Positions 55,329-64,000 of a stretch of DNA of 64,000 bases are shown one piece after another. Made by a program: the position numbers and the translations under genes. Positions within the stretch are counted from its first letter, which is position 1, and every line of letters starts with the position of its first letter. The notes under the pieces were generated by a model, which made no database searches, was not told where the DNA came from, and saw only the letters and a program-made list of their open reading frames with translations. The DNA comes from Ryuthela nishihirai (Eukaryota > Arthropoda > Arachnida > Araneae > Heptathelidae): positions 20,620,001 to 20,684,000 of the forward strand of contig JAWZYU010000004.1 in NCBI GenBank assembly GCA_038380435.1, given 5' to 3'.

Positions 55329-56423
55329 AAACAGACCATCTAAGGTCCCAGTCTCTCCCTTGAAATAAATTCCTCATATCATAATCTATAGCCGAGCTAA
55401 AAAGGAAAGGTTTTAAAATTCAGCCTTATCGATATCCAGTAGTAATGCCATACTAATCACTGCTAGCTTTACCAACTCTCACACCTGACTCAGTTTTATT
55501 ATAAAGAGCAGCTTTTTTATGCTTTAGCAAAATATTAGGAATGCCACAAATCAACCACAAATTATGGCGGTTAACAAATTCAAAATCCTTTTTAAAATCT
55601 ACAATGCACGTAAATGCAGGTTTTGATACTTTAGAGATTCTCATGTAACTAAGTGAAAAAAATAAAGCTTTATCTATGCAGTTCCTATCACCTGTGAACT
55701 GACACTCTTCGTCCCGAAGTTGTTCATGAACTTAATAATTAATTCTATTAATCACAATAATGCAAACAACTGTACCTGGAACAGAGAACAGATTGATGTC
55801 CCTATAATAATCATAAGAATTGCCATCACGTTTTTGAAAACAGGGAAAATTGTACCACTAGCAAAATACTTAGCAAAAAACACTTTATCATGGAAATATT
55901 AAAAATATTCAACACTTCAGTCAACTAACTGAATAAGCGTTGCACAATCTAACAGTAATATGATCTATCCTTATCTACCGGGGTGTTTTATTTTGAGAAA
56001 GAAAGTAAAATCAGGATGGATATAAGGACAAACTTAAATCAGTATAATAACAATGGTGATAAAACTAGCCACACTGTTTCGAACGTATATAAAATGATGA
56101 ATCTTGCCATGACAGAATTCTGATCTTTAATAACCTTGCATCTTTATCTCTCAAACCCTGCATCTTTATCTCTCAAACCCTGCATGACATTCCGTTTTTC
56201 CCGAATAAACTGTTTGCTCTGATACAACTGTGTATTGGACTGTCTAGCAGCACTCTCTGCTTTATCAGCCAAAATGAAAAAAAAGACCTCAAGCAGCAGC
56301 TTGCCACAGAAGTCTGACAAGAGCCTGTCAGTTTATAAGCCATAGTAGAAGATCTGTGAGGATGGTAGGACTTCAGCAGATAAACAACACAAACATCCAA
56401 CCCCAGGTCCCTTTTTGATCAGC

Positions 56424-57322
56424 TGTCGTGCCCACAGAGATCTTATCCTGTGGACACGACTGTGGGCCGAAAGGTTCATGAATATCCGGTTTTCATGCTG
56501 GGAACAAAGACTTTTGTTCTGCCACCCAGTTCTGAAAAATTCCCTCACGTCGGTTCCAGAAGAGGACGAGTTTTCGCTTTCGTCATAGAAATTTCGCGAC
56601 TTGATAGTCGCGGTCAGCCTCAAAGGCCACGGGGAAGGTGCATCCTCCCTGCCTCGGCCGCCCTGACCAATGAGAGACAGCCGCGTCGTCTAATGCGCTG
56701 ATCTCCGACAGAGGTCGCGGTGATGAGCAACTTTTACAGAGGGGAACCTTTTTGCGATTGTGCCCTCTCTTCCTTCTTCTTGTCTGAGCTCTCAAAGGCG
56801 ATGGTCAACCTCTGCAGATAGTGCAAAAGAAACTCTACATTGCCTCAACTACCGGCCGAGCGGCCTAAGGACGATGCTCCAGCAACGACAGCATCAAAGA
56901 AGGTAGGGGTCATTTTCACAATTAAATCTGAATTATTTTCCACGCAATGCCCTTCTACTGGCCGCCGCCACGTTGTAATTAGACTGTAAAGACTTTTAGA
57001 GCTAGTGGCTCGCGCTTTTTTATGGACTCCGATAAACATTTTAGTCTCCACCACTACAAAGGTTACCCTTGATTGAAAAGGGCTGCTTATTTGGAAAATA
57101 TCCCAAAAGTGGGAAGAGTTGTATGAGTACAATGTCAAGGATAGTAACTTTGTAATAAATGTTGTGTTTCAATTGTTAATTACAGATTATCTCAGTTTTG
57201 CATTTGTTAAATGTCAGTTGATTTGAATATTCGGTCAAGGAACTGCCTTAGACTTGGCAGAGAGTAGACGAATCGCGGTCAAAGTGTTGAACCGCCCTAA
57301 TACTAAAGGGGGGTTTACAACA
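56424..57322 (+). mobile_element. Solo LTR (899 bp) with 4-bp TSD
   Basis: It begins TGTCGTGCCCACAGAGATC and ends GGGTTTACAACA (TG...CA). CAGC flanks it on both sides (56420-56423 and 57323-57326), and excision restores the SINE C target exactly. It is less AT-rich than its surroundings, with a CCAATGAG motif near 56,667, and has AATAAA at 57154-57159 near the 3' end, consistent with plus orientation. No internal coding region. It differs in sequence from the LTRs at 646 and 30171. Confidence 0.85.
57154..57159 (+). promoter_or_regulatory. AATAAA, putative LTR polyadenylation signal
   Basis: It lies 164 bp before the LTR 3' end, a plausible position for the R/U5 boundary. Function is inferred from the motif and position. 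Confidence 0.4.
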
Positions 57323-57897
57323 CAGCAACCAAATGCGCTAACCACTCGGCAACAGGATATCCACCAAAAATTCTTACCAGATTTCAACCGATCCCTTAGA
57401 CATTCATTAAGTTTTCTGTAATTCTGTATGTAAGGCTATAGTGTTGATTCCGTTTATCCCTATAATCCTTTCTTTCAGAAATAAGCTCCATTGCCTTATC
57501 ACTCAAAAGCCTCTCTGCTCCTTTTCATTTGGAAGAGTATTGTTGGTTTCAAGAATAGCTATTTAAAATAATCGGTGTTCCTAAAATAGTTATCTCATTT
57601 GCTGTCAATCAAATTGCAATCGATTATACGTAATCCATGTATGATCTGTAAGGTGAAATACAGTAGGTATCCTATGTAATCCATCAGGTGAAATAACAAA
57701 TCGTAGTTTTGTCATTTTCTTACCATTAAGTTACTTACCCGAAGGAAACATTTCCCATTTCTATTCCAACTATCAATAAAAAGGTCATATTACGCCTGCC
57801 AAGATGTCAGAGTCAGTAATAAATTTAGACATCAATTATTCCCCTGCTACTAATGAAATGTTATTCGTCAACTTTATAATAATGTATTACTTGTAAA

Positions 57898-58035
57898 GCA
57901 GTTGTTTGTCCTAGAGGTCTAATAAAACAGCAGCTTAGTAAAATATTCAATCGAAAAGATTTATGTGAAAGGTGGAACCTCGGCAGAAAATTGAAACAAA
58001 CATTCATTCCTTATCTGAGATTCGATCTAATTCAT
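57898..58035 (-). mobile_element. SINE C, old fragment
   Basis: Diverged minus-oriented blocks GCAGTTGTTTGTCCTAGAGG, GGAACCTCGGCAGAAAATTG and CATTCATTCCTTATCTGAG. The head is missing. Confidence 0.6.
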
Positions 58036-58040
58036 AAATC

Positions 58041-58868
58041 TAAATTAAACTAATTCTGAAAATATTTAATAGGGACTCTAGGAAAAGAAACCTCTTCTCT
58101 AAGATGTTAGAGGAAACAGCGACCAACTGTTTACATGGCATGTTTACAATTTAATCATTTAAACTTTTCATTCCAGTTCCTTAAAGCACGAACACCCCGA
58201 ATTAAATTAAAATTCCAGTGGGAAACATGACAAAGACATGTTTTATTTATGACTCAGTGATAGGATTTGGTACCAAAGGATATAAATTCCTCTCAAATCA
58301 TATTCGTGCTTCCACCAAAGTGATCAAAACCAGGTACAACTCCCAGGGATTTCGGGATGTATCGAAATCTGTTGCAAGAGGGCATCTTATGGGAGAATGG
58401 TTGTGTCGCCACTCAGAGGCAAATGATGGTTTTTAGGAGGTGATCAGAAGAAAGGGAGGATTGTCCCTGACGGCCAGGGCAGACAACGGAGATGATGGTG
58501 ATATATGGCGAACATAAACTGAGCTGTTGGAAGTTGAATGATGCGGAAGATGTTTTCCCCTTTGGCATCGCTCCAACTCCAAGGGCATGTTCTGTCCTCA
58601 TGCAAATCGAACTGCAGCAGCTGGATCTATTCACTGATGCAGTCCTCGAGCCAAGTCAGTGCTTCATAAGAACTCGCCTAACCTTTGCAACCAAATAAAA
58701 TGAAGGGAAAAAAATAAGCCTACGGATATTTCCCTGGAGATATTCGAAAACCAGCAGAATTGCAAAAACTGAATCGTTCAAAACTTGGTACAAAAGTTTC
58801 AAAGGGGTAACGAAAGTTCGAAACATTTTGCTTAACTGAATCAGATTGACTTTGGCATAGCTTTACGG
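58041..58868. other. No gene recognised
   Basis: Two plus-strand frames of about 70 codons (58218-58436 and 58492-58698) have no recognisable family. The region is less AT-rich around 58,440-58,640. Confidence 0.45.
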
Positions 58869-59135
58869 CAAACGTCGGCAACCTTTTTTGGCTGCGGGTC
58901 AAAATCGACCAAAATGTGACTATTAAGAAGACAGTTCGGATCAATGGGTATTTTCATTTTAAAACAGTCCGTTAGTGAATAATAAGATAAATTTTATTGA
59001 GAAAACTATTACAATATGCTTTTAAACTCAAAACATAAAAAATTATAATTCTAATTATTATAAAAACAAATATAATTGTCAAGGTTTAGTTCATTAATAA
59101 TTTATGAACTTTATTTATAAGCGTACTCTTCGTTA

Positions 59136-60997
59136 TCAATGGCTCCCCTGATGCTGAATTTGTGCAGTCAATTTAGTCAAGTCGGGTTCATACTTAGTCA
59201 CCTTAAGACGAATACAAGCGTCTGAATTTTCGGTAGTTAATCTGCTCCTGTTCTTACTTAAAATATATTTCATGTGTGAAAATATTTGTTCACATTTATG
59301 AGTAGAATCGAACGCGGACAAAATGGCAAAGCCAATTTTTTTCAAAGATGAAAACTTCGTAGGAAGTGATGCCCAACACGATGATATCATGAGAAGTTGA
59401 TTATGTTCCGTGTTTTCTAAATCTTTCCGCAGTGTCTTGAATTTGTCCGTCCACAACGTTGAACTTTTAAAATCAATCATTTCTAAACTTAAATAGTCAA
59501 TTTTAAGATATTCAAAATACTTCAAATCTAAAACATTTTCCCATATTTCTCGTGCTTTATTATAAATGTAAACATTTCGCCGTGCTTCTTAAAACTTTGA
59601 AATCTACTTTCAAATTGACTTTTAATCTTCAAAATAGAACTTTCGAACATATTTAGATTGCTTTCATCGATATTTTCTTTCGCATGTTGGCTTTTTAGTA
59701 AGGGAAAGAAAACAAATATTTTAGTTTTTATGTCACTTTCAAATAATATTAATCTCGAACAAAAACTCTCCCATTCCTCGTACATTTTCAAAATTGTGTG
59801 GTTATTTCCTTGGAGTCGTACGTTGAAATCATTATAATGGTTCATTATGTCTGTTAAGAACAAAAGTCTTAAAAACCGTTGTTTATCATTGAGCTCGAGA
59901 TCATTTTCACCGATTTCGTAAAGAAATATTTGTATATCATCAAAGCACTCTACAAATCTATTAAGAACTTTGCCTCGACTTAACCATCGTACTTCAGCAC
60001 GTAACAGTAAACCTCCATATTTCGATTCAATTTCCTCCAAAAAAGCTTTGCAGCGCCTGTGTGTTAATGAAGATCGTGCTACTATTACGTTTACGATCTT
60101 AACAACCTTTTCCATTACATCCTTAAGTTGTTGCGTAGATGCCTTTGCAAATAAATTTTCTTCATGTATGATACAATGGAACGATAAAAATGGGCGGCCA
60201 AGTTCATTTTCCATTAGTTTCACAAATCCAACATTTTTTCCTCTCATAGCTGGAGCACCATCAGTTGTTATGGAAAACAATTTACTTTTTAAATCCAATA
60301 TTTTCCCATTTTTGAAATTTGTAAACTCTTGTACTTGACGGAAAATATGAATGCCTTTGGTCGTGTCATTCATTGAAGCAAGAACGCATAGTTCTTCATT
60401 GACGTTCGAACTATTTATTGATGCAAATCTAATAATAATTGCCAGCCTAGCCATACTATTTACATCGGTACTTTCATCGAGTGCAATGCTAATTACGTCA
60501 CTAGATAACAAATCATTTTTGACCTGTGCGTTAATATTTTTTGCCATATCTTCAATGCGACGCTGAACTGTTCTGGCCGACAATGGCATTTCTTTAATTC
60601 TCTCAATTATTTGTTTTTTATTTGCGAAGTCATTGAATAAGTGTTCGGAACAATTTATGAATGCGTTTTTCAAAAATTCGCCGTCTGTAAACGGTTCTCC
60701 GTTGGTACCAATACTAAGAGCAGCAATAAAACTGGCAGATGTAGCGTAATAGTGGCTGGTAACAAATCTCTTCAAAAAGTTATTTTGTTTACCGTAATTT
60801 AATACACGTTTAGCAATGTATTCATATTTTTCATCATTTGGCATTTCACTCACATCTTTATGTTTTGAAGAAAAGATCCTGGCGGTAATTATATCTGTAC
60901 ATAAAATACATATCAATTTTTCACCATTTTCCATACATCCATACTTTTCAGTCCACGCATCTTGAAATAATCTCTTTTTTGCTTTTTGTTTGTCCAT
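59136..60997 (-). pseudogene. hAT transposase, about 620 aa, one frameshift
   Basis: From ATG at 60997 there are 489 open codons. FQDAWTEKYG..GEKLICILC (residues about 11-33) is the start of a BED zinc finger whose histidine half looks deleted. SIALDESTDVNSMARLAI (about 170-187) carries the first catalytic Asp (174), SITTDGAPAMRGKN the second (246), FHCIIHEENL (273-282) the C-H motif, and RWLSRGKVLNRF the conserved Trp. After a frameshift near 59,530-59,580 a second frame (59136-59525) gives STHKCEQIFSHMKYILSKNR, then SRLT: the hAT dimerisation region with the catalytic Glu. This is the order of GTF2IRD2/Charlie-type hAT proteins. One frameshift and the damaged zinc finger are the only clear lesions, so the copy is young. 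Confidence 0.88.
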
Positions 60998-61056
60998 GGT
61001 AATAAAAATAATAATTATTTCGCTTAGGTAACTGTTTTCGCGCTTCTGAACTACTG

Positions 61057-61246
61057 TTTATTCACGTTAAAGACGAAGTAAACGTAGACAAAAGTAGATG
61101 TGTGATCAGCAGGTGGGCAGGACTCCTATTGGTCGGTAGCAGGTGGCACGCAGTCAGAGAGCCCAGCCGACCAATAGGAGCCTGATTACGTGCTGACCAC
61201 ACATCTACTCTTGTTTACGTCTACTTCGTCTTTAACGTGAGTAAAC
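61057..61246. repeat. Palindrome upstream of the hAT transposase
   Basis: The left arm 61057-61135 and the right arm 61167-61246 are imperfect complements of about 80 bp (GTTTA.TCACGTTAAAGACG, CGAAGTAAACGTAGACAA, CTCCTATTGGTCGG) around a loop of about 31 nt. It ends 60 bp upstream of the transposase ATG, so it occupies the 5' UTR or promoter region. Confidence 0.88.
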
Positions 61247-61504
61247 GAACGACACGCTCGTCGAGTAATGATGAGATTCCTTCGGACAATGTCGCTGTAT
61301 TCCGCCTATGTTCATTTCTGCAACTTTGTAATGAAACCAAAATGTTAATCTTATTATTTATACTTTCTCAAAGTGTTTGTTTCATGTTTATGTTTTATAA
61401 TTTATTTTTATATATTATACTTTATTTGCGGAACTCAAGTGGGTCACTTGAAATTATCAAATGGGTCACTTGGTGAACCGCGGGTCATAGATTGCGGACG
61501 CCTG

Positions 61505-61535
61505 GGCCAGCAGCTGCTTGAGGAGATATTTTTTT
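61505..61535 (+). mobile_element. SINE C tail fragment at hAT edge
   Basis: GGCCAGCAGCTGCTTGAGGA then a T-run matches the SINE C 3' end. It abuts the hAT terminus, so the element probably inserted into a SINE C. Confidence 0.55.
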
Positions 61536-61611
61536 TAATTCTGCTTAAATAATGCACGACCAAAAAGAATTTAAAGGAAAGGAAGATGTCCATTTTGGGG
61601 ATATCCGGGGT

Positions 61612-61954
61612 CAGGGACGTATATCCAGAGGAAGGGGGGATCAGGACCCTCCCGAAAATCCTATCGTCAACTTTTCTACCTGCTTTGAAATTCAGAACAG
61701 TTGTCTTTGTATAATTTTATTTTAGCCCCATATTTTTTGTACGACACTAAAAATAGATTTAAATAAAACTGTAAAATTTCACTCCATATAGAGTATAATT
61801 TAAACTTTCCTGTCTGTTGAAATATTTTAGTAAATGGAAAACCCTGCTAAAGTCTTATTCTCAGATCCCCAGAAACTGAATTCTCGGACCCGCCCCCAAA
61901 GCAAAATTTTCTGACAAATAATTTCCCTCCCCCGCCTCGAAACTAAATCTTGGG
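61612..61954. mobile_element. Possible hAT fragment, one end only
   Basis: CAGGGACGTATATCCAGAGG followed by a G-run looks like a hAT terminus. No matching right end or TSD was found. Confidence 0.3.
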
Positions 61955-61956
61955 TA

Positions 61957-62465
61957 CAGTCGCTCAAAAAAATATCCGAACACTATGGTTGATTACAGAA
62001 TTCAGAAAAAATATCTGGCAACGATTTTTTTAGAAATTAGGGATCTGGCAACCTTCGTGTCATGTGACACGAAGGTTGCCATATCACTATTTTCTAAAAA
62101 AATCGTTGCCAGATATTTTTTCTGAATTCTGTAATCAACCATAGTGTTCGGATACTTTTTTGAGCGACTGTAGGTGGTCATATTATTTTGATACTAGTGT
62201 GGGCTCACTCACGGAAATATTGAGCGTGTGCAGTTACCGTTCACAGCAAACTGGAGCATGTGCAGTAACTGCACACGCTCCAGTTTGCTGGGAACGGTAA
62301 CTGGAGCCTGTACAGTTGCTGTACACGCTCCAGATATTTTTCCTGAATTCTGTAATCGCGTGACACGAAGGTTGCCAGATCACTAATTTCTAAAAAAATC
62401 GTTGCCAGATATTTTTCCTGAATTCCGTAATCAACCATAGTGTTCGAATATTTTTTGAGCGACTG
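61957..62465 (+). mobile_element. Composite multi-hairpin Tc1-type MITE, copy 3
   Basis: Flanked by TA (61955-61956 and 62466-62467). Same order as 51698-52211: full fold-back, spacer GGTGGTCATATTATTTTGAT, palindromes built on GAGCGTGTGCAG and GAGCCTGTACAG, then a half fold-back. It differs from copy 1 by scattered substitutions and a 3-4 base deletion in the spacer. Confidence 0.93.
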
Positions 62466-62467
62466 TA

Positions 62468-62819
62468 CGTGCCTGTCCACGGCAACGTAATATTTCCAAT
62501 TTAGGTATTTGCAATGGAGAGCTAATATGTTTAATTAATGTTTAAAAATCAAACGGCTGATAAATCTGCTGCTATTAATCTGAATATAAACTGGGAACTT
62601 CAAAATCAAGAAGGAATTATTATCGCTAATGAGCGTAATTTTGTCGTAATTTTGTATTAATATCAATGTAATCAAATCGTTTAAATCGACAGAGGTCGCC
62701 TCGCAATGATTAATGAACTTGTCGGAAGAGGAAAGGCCACGTCATTAATTATTTCCGTGGCTTCTAAATGAAATCTGTTATTGTTCAATTCGAATCTGGC
62801 AGCACCTTATTGCTTACAG
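62468..62819. other. No feature seen
   Basis: AT-rich spacer; no repeat or gene recognised. Confidence 0.5.
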
Positions 62820-63200
62820 CAGTGGTTCTCAACCTTTTATGCTTCACGCACCCCCTAGAAATGTGTATGTTACTGGCTTACCCCTTGTATAGATAGATGA
62901 AACAATAATTATAGTATAACAATAGAAATAAAATAAAACATCTACTGATCTAAGGGACCTGGGTTCGAGCCCCGGGTAAGGCATGGATGTGTGTGTCGTT
63001 TTTCTGCCGAGGGCCTGCCATCCTCTCAGACCTTCTATTATGGCATATAAACTGACAGGCTCCTGTCAGACCTCTGTGGCAAGCAGCTGCTTGAGGGGGT
63101 ATTTATTTTTTATTTTTATTTATATACAATATATAACATATATCTAGCGACTTTTGAGCTCTCACGGCGCACCCAAAAAAATTTCACCTCGTGACTCAAA
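62820..63200. mobile_element. hAT MITE (family of 12262) with nested SINE C
   Basis: CAGTGGTTCTCAACCTTTTA, then CTTCACGCACCCCCTAGAAA and CCCCTTGTATAGATAGATGA, matches 12262-12360. A SINE C follows, then GACTTTTGAGCTCTCACGGC resumes the MITE. The right terminus is decayed and no TSD is visible. Confidence 0.75.
62941..63105 (+). mobile_element. SINE C, 5'-truncated, inside hAT MITE
   Basis: It starts TCTACTGATCTAAGGGACC without the A box, keeps the B box GGGTTCGAGCCCCGGG, and ends GCAGCTGCTTGAGGGGG followed by an AT-rich tail. Confidence 0.9.
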
Positions 63201-64000
63201 CTGACCTCAGACTCAAACTGAAGATGATAAATTACTCTCTGGATTTTTATTTATAAAAATACAGAAACGATTCATTCTTGGCATTTCTCAAATTGCAGAA
63301 ATAAAGCTCGAGTTATCAAGAAAACAATTTTTTACAGGGCAATGACCTTTAGCAATTATTTTCATCGAAGTGGAAACTATCTTCGGAGAAGAAACCTATC
63401 TTTTTCGAAAGAAAAATTATTTAAAGGATAATGCCAATAATAGCTTACATTTGTAGTAGTATATTTATGTATAGCAAGTGCCTGTTTCATTTGAAAGATT
63501 ATGATTTATTTGGGTTTTCAAAGGTAACATTTTTGCTATCGGAAATTTGTTTTTCTTATTAATAATGACAAAACGTCAATGGTGAAACGTATGCTTTCGA
63601 AACAGATTTTTATTTTCCTGTTCATAAAACAAGTAGCTTCAGAGATAATCAGACTAGGAAACAAATGGAGCTTAAGATGAAAGTGTGAGACATAAACAAA
63701 GGTTATTTGATTTTAAAATGTGCCAGACTACAATTTATTTGATAAAGTTTATATCTGTATCCATGTTATGTATTAAGCTTGAAACACTTGTAGTGATTTC
63801 AAACATTCTCATCCGTCGACGTTATCCAAATGGTATGGAAAAGTAAGCGCAATTTATAACAATTCAAAATCCATCGAGATCCAAACACTAAAGAGGATAT
63901 CATACATATTTAAGTCGCAAAGTAGAACTACACAGAAATGCAAAAAAATAAAATTTTAAACGTTAAGTAGTAAGTAAGAATCCATTTTGTCTTCCATAAA
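63201..64000. other. No feature seen
   Basis: AT-rich DNA to the window end; no recognised repeat, RNA or coding region. Confidence 0.5.

Larger units (their letters stand above)
56286..57349 (-). mobile_element. SINE C, split by a solo LTR
   Basis: The tail and body lie at 56,286-56,423 (CCTCAAGCAGCAGCTTGCC to AGGTCCCTTTTTGATCAGC). The head is at 57,323-57,349 (CAGCAACCAAATGCGCTAAC, CACTCGGCAACAGG). Removing 56424-57322 together with one CAGC joins them into an uninterrupted SINE C. The SINE itself sits in RTE copy 3. Confidence 0.92.
54040..57860 (-). pseudogene. RTE-like LINE, copy 3, old and fragmented
   Basis: Three minus-strand blocks match RTE copies 1 and 2 at nucleotide level: 54,040-54,710 (C-terminal region and end of reverse transcriptase), 55,330-56,280 (reverse transcriptase, with FKKDFEFVNRHNLW as a decayed palm motif) and 57,350-57,860 (linker and endonuclease, with CATTTCCCATTTCTATTCCA). 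Between them lie a hAT-like insert with a SINE C and a SINE C with a solo LTR. Many indels; no open frame of note. It is older than the tandemly duplicated copies. Confidence 0.85.
58869..61504 (-). mobile_element. Nearly intact autonomous hAT element (GTF2IRD2-like)
   Basis: It is bounded by CAAACGTCGGCAACC at 58869 and, at the other end, the complement CAGGCGTCCGCAATC ending at 61504. These are similar termini, both followed inward by a GCGGGTCA word. Between them is one transposase gene on the minus strand. Octamers outside the ends (CTTTACGG and GGCCAGCA) do not match, so the TSD is lost or an end is rearranged. A long palindrome (61057-61246) lies upstream of the transposase start. Confidence 0.78.

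Noticed and set aside
58869..61504. Domesticated host gene similar to GTF2IRD2
   Set aside because: It lies between hAT-like termini, has a frameshift and a damaged zinc finger, and has no intron; a recent transposon copy is simpler.

Overview
This is non-coding, transposon-dense eukaryotic DNA. It is AT-rich and carries split elements, microsatellites, tRNA-derived SINEs, non-LTR retrotransposons, Tc1/mariner and hAT DNA transposons and solo LTRs. The families (spider-type Tc1 and jockey proteins, abundant tRNA-SINEs, AT-rich flanks) suggest an arthropod, probably a chelicerate such as a spider. That host call is inference. I found no convincing host protein gene, no functional tRNA or rRNA, and nothing prokaryotic. 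Every recognisable coding region is a transposable-element (TE) relic.

Three SINE families recur, named here A, B and C. SINE A (about 380 bp, about 15 copies or fragments) has a tRNA-like head with CGT at the anticodon position and an AAC-rich tail. It makes clean 10-16 bp target-site duplications (TSDs), for example at 8071/8465, 8588/8987, 20038/20428, 41839/42377 and 52614/53011. SINE C (about 190-215 bp, about 10 copies) and SINE B (about 170-230 bp) also have tRNA-like heads.

Layout. 1-1300: nested Gypsy-like LTRs. 3.5-5.4 kb: a Tc1 transposase pseudogene split by a hAT MITE with a perfect 8-bp TSD. 5.9-7.1 kb: a decayed LINE. 7.3-12.5 kb: SINEs, a fold-back MITE and a hAT MITE. 14,250-24,221: a tandem duplication of about 5 kb, each copy holding an RTE-like LINE with a SINE A by its 3' end. 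24.9-29.1 kb: a LINE split by a 1.9-kb hAT-like element whose interior is a satellite array. 30.2-30.9 kb: another LTR. 35.4-37.2 kb: a diverged tandem array with a fold-back MITE. 41,636-47,120: a hAT relic with a perfect 8-bp TSD, filled by a dimeric SINE A, SINEs B and C and a jockey LINE. 49,762-51,350: a Tc1 element with TIRs, TA duplication and three internal snap-back palindromes. 51.7-54.0 and 62.0-62.5 kb: three copies of a composite multi-hairpin Tc1-type MITE. 54.0-57.9 kb: a third RTE copy holding a SINE C that itself holds a solo LTR. 58.9-61.5 kb: a nearly intact hAT transposase. The end of the window is quiet.

Nothing here works as a host pathway. The interest lies in how the elements nest, which gives a relative insertion history, and in repeated snap-back or templated rearrangements that built hairpins in unrelated elements. 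All boundaries and matches were read by eye; no alignment or database search was run.
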